The notes under the pieces were generated by a model. The model saw nothing but the letters and a program-made list of their open reading frames with translations, made no database searches and was not told the origin of the DNA. DNA of 64,000 nucleotides from Phyllostachys edulis (taxonomy: Eukaryota > Streptophyta > Magnoliopsida > Poales > Poaceae), in the NCBI GenBank assembly GCA_036346405.1, contig CM070548.1, positions 58,278,611 to 58,342,610 of the forward strand. The letters run 5' to 3'. A program made the position numbers and the translations under genes. Below are positions 56,935 to 64,000 of this stretch, piece after piece. Each line of letters opens with the position of its first letter. Position 1 is the stretch's first letter.

Positions 56935-58100
56935 ATGTCAAGAGGTAGAGGACGTGGTCGTGGTGGCGCGGTCGTGGAGGCCCGGGGGGTCGGGGCATGG
57001 CGTGGTCCCGGAGCCACCACCATTGGCGCTTAGTCGATGGTGAGGGGAACAGAACTACGATGGAGGGGGTTGCTGTTGACCCGCCTCCGGTTGGGGGCCA
57101 AGATGAGACCCCCGCTTTGCTGAGAGAGTTGGTGGGAGAGATCCGTGCTCTTCGTCAACAAACGCCGGCAGCCCCTGCTGCTGTAGCATCTGTTGCTGCT
57201 CCTGTCGCTCCTTCACCTGCACTTGAGGCGCGTATGACGCTTTGAGATTGGATGGGGTTGAGGTTTGATCCGTTTGACGGGTCGGGTATACCGGTCCAGG
57301 CAGCGGACTAGTTGCGCTACATGGAGAGGCAGTTTGGAGCTTTGGAGATGTCCTCCCATCAGAGGGTCTATTTTGTAGCCTTTCAGCTGAAAGGGCAAGC
57401 AGACATTTGGTGGGACGGTGTGTTGTCTTTGAGGACCGCCGCTTAGGGGCCTGTCACTTGGGAGGATTTTGTTGATCAGTTTAAGGCAAAGTTCTACCTC
57501 TACTCCTTCGTTGAGAAGATGGAGGTTGCCTTGACGACTTTTGTTGAGGGGAAGAGGTCCATTGCTGAATATGAGGCTAAGTTCAACATCTTAGTTCGCT
57601 TTGTCCCTTCAGTGGCGAACGATGATCTTCAGAAGGCCAAGAGGTTCCGTCGGGGTCTCAACACTGAGTACCTGCATATGTTGGGAGCTACTCCACTCCG
57701 TGACTTCTCTGTTGTGGAGCAAGCCAGGGCATGGAGTTGGAGATCTGACTCACTAAGGGCAGCAAGCCTCTAGTGGGTGGTTGCTTCTAGTGGTGACGAA
57801 GAGGAGCTCGGTGAGGCGCAAAGAGTCCGCCGGCGACACCTTTCAAGAAATTCAAGGGAGGACGACGGTCCTCCAAGTCTAAGCAGTCAAGGCCGTTTTC
57901 TTCTTCAATGCCTCGTTCTTTTACAAGTACTCCAGCTCTTCGTCCTGTCCCAGGGCAAGGCATGCTTTGTTTCAAGTGTGGTAATGGTCACCGCATTGCT
58001 GAGTGCTCTTGGATGGGGGATTGTCGTCAGTGTGACCGACCGGGTCACAAGGAGTAGGTGTGTCGCCAGAACCCCGCTAGTGTGATCAAGTGGGAGCCTG
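56935..58100 (+). pseudogene. Gag of the same Ty3 family, in inverted orientation
   Basis: An ATG at 56935 starts MSRGRGRGRGG. Later blocks include LRFDPFDGSGIP, MERQFGALEMSSHQRVYFVA, ADIWWDG, TWEDFVDQFKAKFY and SIAEYEAKFNILVRF, the usual retrotransposon gag core. Then come two CCHC knuckles, CFKCGNGHRIAEC (near 57968) and CRQCDRPGHKE followed by a stop and VC. Five or more stops and frame changes are present. It lies on the opposite strand to pol, and its 5' leader (about 56850-56934) abuts the protease end. Confidence 0.8.
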
Positions 58101-58167
58101 TGCCAGCTTCTTCTTCAGTGGGTCCCGCTCGAGGATTTGTCCAGATGATGGCTGCTCCTTCTGCGCC

Positions 58168-58690
58168 ACCATCTTTTTTTTTCTCTTTCGCTCGGCACGT
58201 GGAAGCCGGCTACTACGTGTCGCCATCAGCCTGTTGCTGTGCGCTCGCTCGCACCTGCCCGCCTCCTACCTGCTGCCGCCGAGTGCCATCACCACCTGCC
58301 GAGAGGCGTCACACCTCACTCGCGCCATCTTACGGCGCGTAATGCGTTTGCGGCCGCCTCGGCACTCGAGTGTGTGCAAGGTTTGCCGCATGACCTTCTT
58401 TTGGCTGTGATTGGCTTCTTTTGGCCGCTGTTGATTGGGCTAGATAGTGCTGCATTAATTAGTAGTTAACTAGTTTGGCCACGTAGCATTGTATGTATGC
58501 ATGCATGCTTGAACAGTAAACATGATACCTTTTCAGAATAGCTAGCTAGTGTTGCATGCTTTGTATATGTTCGTTTCATTGGGTTTTATTAATGCTTTGT
58601 TTGCTAGAATTTTATAGTGAGTAGTTGAATATTAGTTAGTTTGGGTAGCTTAGTGGCATTCCAGACTCTGTGTTGGGCTGGGGTGTTACA
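58168..58690 (+). repeat. Right LTR fragment of the inverted-end Ty3 element
   Basis: The last 150 bp (GGGTTTTATTAATGCTTTG, GTGGCATTCCAGACTCTG, GGTGTTACA) match the reverse complement of 46753-46900. Internal gag is fused directly to it, so pol and most of the LTR are deleted on this side. GAAAA follows at 58691. Confidence 0.65.
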
Positions 58691-59520
58691 GAAAACTTGT
58701 CGGGCCGATGTGACCCTGAATTTGGATTTCCCTAGGTAGTCGTACCCAGTGATGTTAATAGGTGGATGCAACTCCAATCAAAATTAAATATAAGGTGGAG
58801 GTAATCTTCGCCGTTATAAATATTGTACAATTACTCTCTTTATACAATGTGATTTGGTTAAAATGCTAAGTGATAGGAATTTCTAAATATGGTAATTGGA
58901 AATGGTACTCTTAGCAAATAAAAGAATCAGAACTATCATTGTTAAGTCTTGCATGTATATTATTGCATTTTGTGTGTTGGCTTGCGAGCATGAAAGTTAT
59001 GCTCATTCTCGCTCTCTCCTTCAAAACCCTTCAAGAGCTCGTGGATCAAGGTCATTATGCATACTACGAGGATCCAGACGTTGAAGATCAAGGAGCTGAT
59101 GAAAAGTAGTTTAGTCTATAGTTGTGCTAATCTTACCCCAGTCTAGCTGACTCAGTCGGTACTTGTGTACTATCAATATTACCCAAGTCTTTGGATAATA
59201 TCGGTCGTACATTGATTTCCCCAGTCGTTTGCCTATGGCGAGATATACTCTATCCCTTTTGCTTCCGCTACCGCTTCCGCAGTTTATGTAATGTAATCAT
59301 TTGGCCTTGTTCGGCCCTACTGTTAAACTTGATCCGATGTGGTCTACTTAACTCTGATGTTTGTAATATAATGAAAGGTTTGGTCTACGTTATGTATGAA
59401 TTGATTTAGTAATGTATTCTGTGAGCACTATTTACTGATCCAGGAAATAACACAGTATTATCCACAAAGAATTCTGAATTATGAAATTCGGGTCCGATGT
59501 GACCTTGCCAGGTTCTTCCT
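58691..59520 (+). mobile_element. Ty3 LTR (family Z), right part after the nested insertion
   Basis: This appears to continue the LTR left off at 46752. It includes CCAGTCGTTTGCCTATGGCG near 59221, shared with the other Ty3 LTRs in the window. No gene is supported. Confidence 0.45.
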
Positions 59521-59529
59521 GATGCGAGC

Positions 59530-60711
59530 GTGACTGGTCACATGGGTTAAGGATGCGGTGAACAAGGCGAGCCAGGTTCTTGGTGAAGTGAGCGCGACTG
59601 GTCAGGCTGTAGGTGGCAATGGAAGTCTAAATGGGAGTGCTGCCAAGCCTCCGCCTCAGCGGCGGAAGGTGTCATCGGTTGAGGGGGAGGCCTGGGACCT
59701 TTTGCAGGAGTCTCTGGTTTATTATTGCGGTAGTCCAGTTGGAACGATTGCTGCCAACGACCCAAATGATAGTAATCTGGTGAATTATGGTCAGGAGTTT
59801 ATCCGAGATTTCATACCATCTGGCGTTGCTTTCCTATTGAAGGGAGAGTACGAAATTGTGCGCAATTTCGTTCTTCACACCCTTCAGCTTCAGGTACTGG
59901 TTTCACCTTGCTGTTTTCACATTATTTTTGTGTTGTTTAGATTCAGGTAGCAGATCTATTATGATAATGCAAGAGAACATTCAGATAATATACATGAACC
60001 AACTAAAGTTATAGCTTGTAAGCTAAGTGTGGTTACCGGAAAATAGTGGGTTTCTTCTAACATACTTCACAGTGAATTTCTCTTTTTTGTTTCTTCTAAC
60101 ATACTTCGAGTTTGAACTTCAAATTTTAAAGGGTGGAACAAAACACCATAAATTACATCTAGAATTTTTTTTCAGAATTTTTTATAATAAATTGATACTT
60201 AAACTAAAATTTTTTTCATATGTACACCAAATAGCATATGTGTACTAGATATGCTTCCCACTCTAGTTGTATTTTTTTGGCATATAATAGTTTGATGGGT
60301 TGAGCAAGTGCGCCCAAAAGTAAGATCTTGTTTGAAACACGGGAATTTTTCCTGATTACTGCCGACATTGAGTTGTTTCCTGTGAAATTCCTCCTTCCAA
60401 AAGGGGTCTAAAGACTATCACCTAAATTAGATTACATGCTCTCATGCACAATAAGATCTCATCGGGAAATTAGATTGCACGCTCTCTTCCCCTTGTAGAA
60501 GTCAATATACAGTGACACAGGTGAACTTCTATTAGTGTTTACTGTGTAGGTCTACTAAGATTGGTAGCCTATAACACTTCTTAAGATGTTAATCTCTTCT
60601 AGATACTGTTACAACAAAGCAATTTATATGCACTGCCCAACATGTGGCAAAATTTGTCTGACAACTTGAATTGATCTGCAGAGCTGGGAGAACACAATGG
60701 ACTGCCATAGT
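59530..60711 (+). pseudogene. Alkaline/neutral invertase gene fragment (one exon plus the start of the next)
   Basis: Exon block 59530-59893 encodes EAWDLLQESLVYYCGSPVGT, then IAANDPNDSN, and FIRDFIPSGVAFLLKGEYE to NFVLHTLQLQ, the N-terminal catalytic region of plant alkaline/neutral invertases (GH100, sucrose hydrolysis). A gtactg donor at 59894 and a CTGCAG acceptor ending at 60681 join in frame to SWENTMDCHS (60682-60711). The family normally continues PGQGLMPASFKV, but here the sequence switches to LTR DNA. No initiating ATG lies in frame with the exon, and nothing downstream resumes the gene. It is a truncated copy, possibly carried by a retroelement, whose retained intron argues against a processed cDNA. 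Confidence 0.8.
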
Positions 60712-61625
60712 CTAAGGTGGAGGTGTGATTCTATCTCTGTGATGAGTCGTATTTATGAACGGTTCGCTGTGTCCAGGTCCAACGGTGTACGACGGGCCAA
60801 CAACCTGTGTGGGGGTTTGGTGCTGGCAGTATGTACAACAGGAGGGTCAATTATTGAGATAAAGTCTTGAAAATATTTTGTTATGATTGGTGCTAGCTAC
60901 ACTGGTTAAATCTTGTGGATAAAGTGTATAACCTCTACAGAGTGTTAATTAATCTATTTGAATAGCCGCGTTCGTCTCATGGACATGCTTAGAGATTTCA
61001 CACGAGGGGTAGATTTTCATAAAAAACAATTGGAAAGGGACAACTGTATGGTTAAACATATGTGGCTGTGTGAAATAAATTGATTAGGCTTTGTGGTCTT
61101 TGTGAAAATACTGGCTAAACTATTATTGTTTATCCATTAACTTTCAAATGCAAACGTCGCTTTTCTGCAAAATAATCATAGAAGTCTTCCTTTGGAATAA
61201 ACCATCATCTATAATTGCATTCTGTGATACAACTTGTTGAGTACTCGGAGTACTAATTCTTGCTGCAATCATTTAGCTGAAGTGGGGGAGTTTTCGCCTA
61301 CTTACGAGGCAGAGTTTAACGAGAAGGGTGATCGCTAGGTCTTGATCACAGTCGGTTGCCTGTGGCAAGTCGATGGGTTCCTGCTAAAGTTGTTTTCGTT
61401 CCGCTGCCATCTCTTTACTTAGTGCTAGCCCTGCATGGCTTAATAAGTGTAAACTCGACCATAAGGTCACAATCTTTATTTATTAATCAAATTAGTCGTT
61501 TATTCTTATATTCGTCATGTGTGGAATGATATTAATCTATATTGACACTGTGTGCACTAGCATGATCCTAGACTAGTGTGTTATACACAGAGGGTCCAGA
61601 TTTGCATATTTGGGTCCCGATAGCA
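60712..61625 (+). mobile_element. Ty3-type LTR copy (same family as 39760-40691)
   Basis: It aligns with 39760-40691 over its length, including ATTTATGAACGGTTCGC, the triple-hairpin block at 60930-60983, GAGTACTCGGAGTACTAATT at 61246 and GTCGGTTGCCTGTGGCAAG at 61351. It begins inside the invertase exon. Confidence 0.6.
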
Positions 61626-61862
61626 ACTCTCTCTCCCTCCATGTTGTGACGGACTTTCTTCCCCTCACCGACATTTCCCGAGCTCATCGTCGCCCATCAC
61701 AACCTCCGCCACCAGCCTTTGAACTCACCAACGCTGAAGCGTCTGGATCTGGCTAGGTCAGGCCAATCGACGACAGGATCCAGCTCGTCGACATCGTTTT
61801 GGATCCAGGTCTGGCCATTCGGTGATCGGATCTAGCCTTTCCCACCGACCGCAAGCTCCCCT
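61626..61862. other. Short spacer before the CACTA element
   Basis: It is GC-rich with no recognisable gene and may be the left continuation of the unassigned coding-like region at 63330 that the CACTA element interrupted. Confidence 0.3.
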
Positions 61863-62504
61863 TCACACTACTACAGAAAAGGTCATCACAGACGGTTCAA
61901 AATCGTCATCACAGATGGTTTTTTGAACCGTTTAACGTTATGTGTTTGTGATGATACGAGATCATCACAGACGATTTTTGAACCGTCTGTGAAAGAAACT
62001 ATCACAGACGGTTCTGAACATTATCACGTATGGTTCTTATTCAGAACCATTTGTGATAGTTTTTTCACAGACGGTTACTATTTAGAACCGTCTGTGATAG
62101 TTTTTTCTATTGCAAAAAAAATCGAATTTTGAGCCAAATCAATCAATTGCCAGACAGTTGAACCCGAGTATCTGCATATGGTTGATTACACAATCTGGAA
62201 TGAAAGAAAACTCAAACTGGACGACGAACAAACGGCGAAAACGGGTGCTGAAACTTTGGATGCTGTTTTGAGGCCCTAAACGACTATTTTTGGGGTTTTC
62301 ACTTTTTTTGGGCCTCACAAAGAGAATCTAACCTTGACTTATGAAATTTTGGATTGAACTTTTCGTTAGCTTTCCAACAAGCCAAAGAACGTCGTAATCT
62401 GAGTTTGTATGCAAAAGTTATGGTTGTTTTACCATACAGTGCGTGAAACCGAAATCTGTTCAGGTTCGGATTTGTGACCGAGGAGGAAAACGAGTCCAAG
62501 ACGA

Positions 62505-62604
62505 AGAGGTGGATGATGGCCTGGTACTCGGAGTCAGGGATGCCGAGGTGCTTGCTGTCGATGTCAATGAGCTTCATCTCAAAATCCATAATCTTATCTT
62601 GATC
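62505..62604 (-). pseudogene. PCNA: Captured fragment of a PCNA gene
   Basis: The minus strand encodes DQDKIMDFEMKL, IDIDSKHLGIPDSEYQ and AIIHL, matching the plant sliding clamp region around residues 105-140 with only a few changes. The reading ends at a frame change after HL and no other part of PCNA is present. It lies inside the CACTA element, so it is captured host sequence. Confidence 0.85.
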
Positions 62605-62689
62605 TATTCATTCACAAGAAAACCACGGTCACCACTGAGAGCCACTAAAAGCAACAAGGCAAAAGAGGCGACAAGCGATTGATCACTTA

Positions 62690-62840
62690 CTGGCATGGTG
62701 GATATCCTCGTTGTCGGCTGTGTCTCCTCACGAACCGCGCTTGGGAATCGAGGGCGGTCGTCAGAGCTCGGCGTGGGGAGGGGAGAGGGAAAGACTTATG
62801 AAAGACAAGGCGCGGTGGCTATAATATATAAGGACATCGC
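62690..62840 (-). promoter_or_regulatory. Promoter-like block inside the CACTA element
   Basis: On the minus strand, TATATATTATA near 62822-62832 is followed by a pyrimidine-rich leader. Then comes ACCATGCCA with an immediate gtaagt donor at about 62690, upstream of the PCNA fragment. This could make a spliced transcript reading into it. Confidence 0.4.
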
Positions 62841-63329
62841 AAAAACATTTCACCTCCCACACACGCGTTAAAAAATTCCACCAAAACATTTCACTCCCCG
62901 CGCACGCGTTCAAAAATTCCCGCCATCCCGTGCTGCGAATCATAGACGGTTTCAAACAAAAACTGTCTGTGATGACCATAATATCACAAACGGTTTGTGT
63001 TGAGAACCATCTGTGATACTTCACAGATGGTTATAATTAAAATCCGTCAGTGATGATTGCAATTATCACAGACAGTTCATGTTAAGAACCGTCTGTGATA
63101 CTTCACGGGCGGTTGAAATTAAAAATTGTCTGTGATAATTCCAATTATCACAGACGGTTATAATTAAAAACCGTCTGTGATAATTGCAATTATCACAGAC
63201 GGTTCTAGCTAGGGCTAGTAACATAGATGGTCACGTTTGTAAAACCGTCTGTGATAATTACAACACTGACGATTTCCAGATTCCGTCTGTGATGAGGTAT
63301 CCAGTATAGCTTATTTTGTAGTAGTGTCA

Positions 63330-64000
63330 CCTTCCCTCGACTGCCCCACTGTGCTAGCTCTACTAGCCCTTCCACCCGCCACCATTGCCCCTTCCCACCA
63401 ATTTCTGGAACCTAGACCTCACCCAGCGCCTCGCTGTCCTCCGTGACTCCCTCCTCTCTGACGCCTTCCCCGCTGAGCTCCTCTACAATGCCCGCACGCC
63501 ATGCCATTGCCCTTTTCCGCCAATCTTGAGAGGCCATTGTCAACGAGGACTGCGTCACCAAGCTCGAACGCGCGCTCTGGGTGGTTGAGACCGATGCGGC
63601 CAGGGCGTGGGTGGAGCTCGATATGGAGAGGGCCGAGAAGAAGGCCGACAGGGAGGAAGTGGGTGGCGTTGAGGCCGACACCGCTGCGCCCCTGACGTGC
63701 CGACGTGTTGGTGGTGCAGCTCATGTCCAGTCGTGGAGGTTGACAAGGGGATGGAGTGAGGGAAGATGATGATGGTACCATGGAGTTCGTCTGTTGGCGA
63801 GCATTAATCATGCTGTTGGTGCCGCTGCCACAACACGCAAGCTCTGATAGCGTCAGGTCGTCCCCGCGTGGCACGTCGAAAGAAAGGTCACGCACGACAT
63901 GGTTAGCTGTGTGATTAGGGGTGTTTGTGGTAGAGAGCAGCGTGTCCACTGGCCCGATGAGGGGCGGTGCGCGTGAGGACGTCGTGAGGAGAGGGCACGA
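63330..64000 (+). other. Unassigned GC-rich region with frame-shifted coding-like sequence
   Basis: Plus-strand frames give FWNLDLTQRLAVLRDSLLSD near 63400. After a frame change they give EAIVNEDCVTKLERALWVVE near 63535 and ERAEKKADREE near 63630. The charged, helical composition suggests a decayed coding sequence, but I do not recognise the family, and it runs to the window edge. Confidence 0.25.

Larger units (their letters stand above)
46753..58690. mobile_element. Ty3/gypsy insertion with inverted LTR ends, bracketed by GAAAA
   Basis: The left outer end reads TGTAACACCTCAGCCC and the right outer end reads GGCTGGGGTGTTACA. Both are the same 3' (U5) end of one LTR family in opposite orientation, and the adjoining 40-plus bp also match. 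GAAAA occurs at 46748-46752 and 58691-58695. Protease-RT-integrase lie on the minus strand (53514-56800) but gag lies on the plus strand (56935-58100), head to head at about 56850. A normal element has both LTRs and all genes in one orientation. A MULE (48416-52639) is nested in the left LTR. Confidence 0.65.
61866..63326. mobile_element. Non-autonomous CACTA (En/Spm) element, 1461 bp
   Basis: The termini are CACTACTACAGAAAA (61866) and, inverted, CACTACTACAAAATA (63326), flanked by the 3-bp duplication TCA (61863-61865 and 63327-63329). Subterminal regions hold many direct and inverted copies of ATCACAGACGGTT (about 61883-62100 and 62940-63290), typical transposase binding arrays. The interior carries a PCNA fragment and a TATA-containing promoter-like block but no transposase. 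Confidence 0.95.

Noticed and set aside
56850..58690. Simple inversion of gag plus LTR in a normal Ty3 element
   Set aside because: That would place the LTR between pol and gag; the observed order is pol, gag, LTR end, so one inversion does not explain it.

Overview
The window is nuclear DNA of a grass (Poaceae). The reasons are a 22-exon plastidial starch branching enzyme gene of the cereal BEIIa type, grass-style nested LTR retrotransposons, and long-TIR Mutator-like elements (MULEs), Tourist, hAT and CACTA elements. I cannot name the species. All calls come from reading the sequence by eye; no database was searched.

One host gene is intact: starch branching enzyme IIa, minus strand, start codon at 35900, stop at 25161-25163. 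Its 22 exons have GT/AG borders and join into a continuous 2502-nt reading frame (833 residues). Its promoter has a TATA box near 36041-36050 and a 541-bp Tourist MITE about 0.85 kb upstream. Its 3' UTR is split, 24 bp after the stop codon, by a complete 5.27-kb Ty3 (Reina-type chromovirus) element at 19869-25137. That element lies on the same strand and is flanked by CTTGC repeats.

The rest is layered repeat DNA. 1-1639: a small-LTR, non-autonomous retroelement. 2026-2990: a ~155-bp AT-rich tandem array with 309-bp higher-order structure. 3122-4500: a decayed plant-mobile-domain gene. 4750-7090: palindromic minisatellites and Ty3 LTR debris. 7582-12044: a solo LTR that split a 120-bp tandem array. 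The second half of the array sits just upstream of a TATA box and a broken GRF zinc-finger gene (12439-13082). 13750-19135: MULE termini, a large inverted repeat carrying captured exons, and an 899-bp hAT element.

Upstream of the starch gene are a Pack-MULE-like element (38279-39667), LTR fragments, an internally deleted Copia element (41959-44736), and an unusual Ty3 insertion (46753-58690). Both outer ends of that insertion are the same LTR end in inverted orientation, with gag and pol on opposite strands, yet it is bracketed by matching GAAAA repeats. A 4.2-kb MULE with perfect 9-bp target duplications is nested in its left LTR. The right end holds a truncated alkaline/neutral invertase fragment (59530-60711) and a CACTA element (61866-63326) that carries a piece of a PCNA gene.
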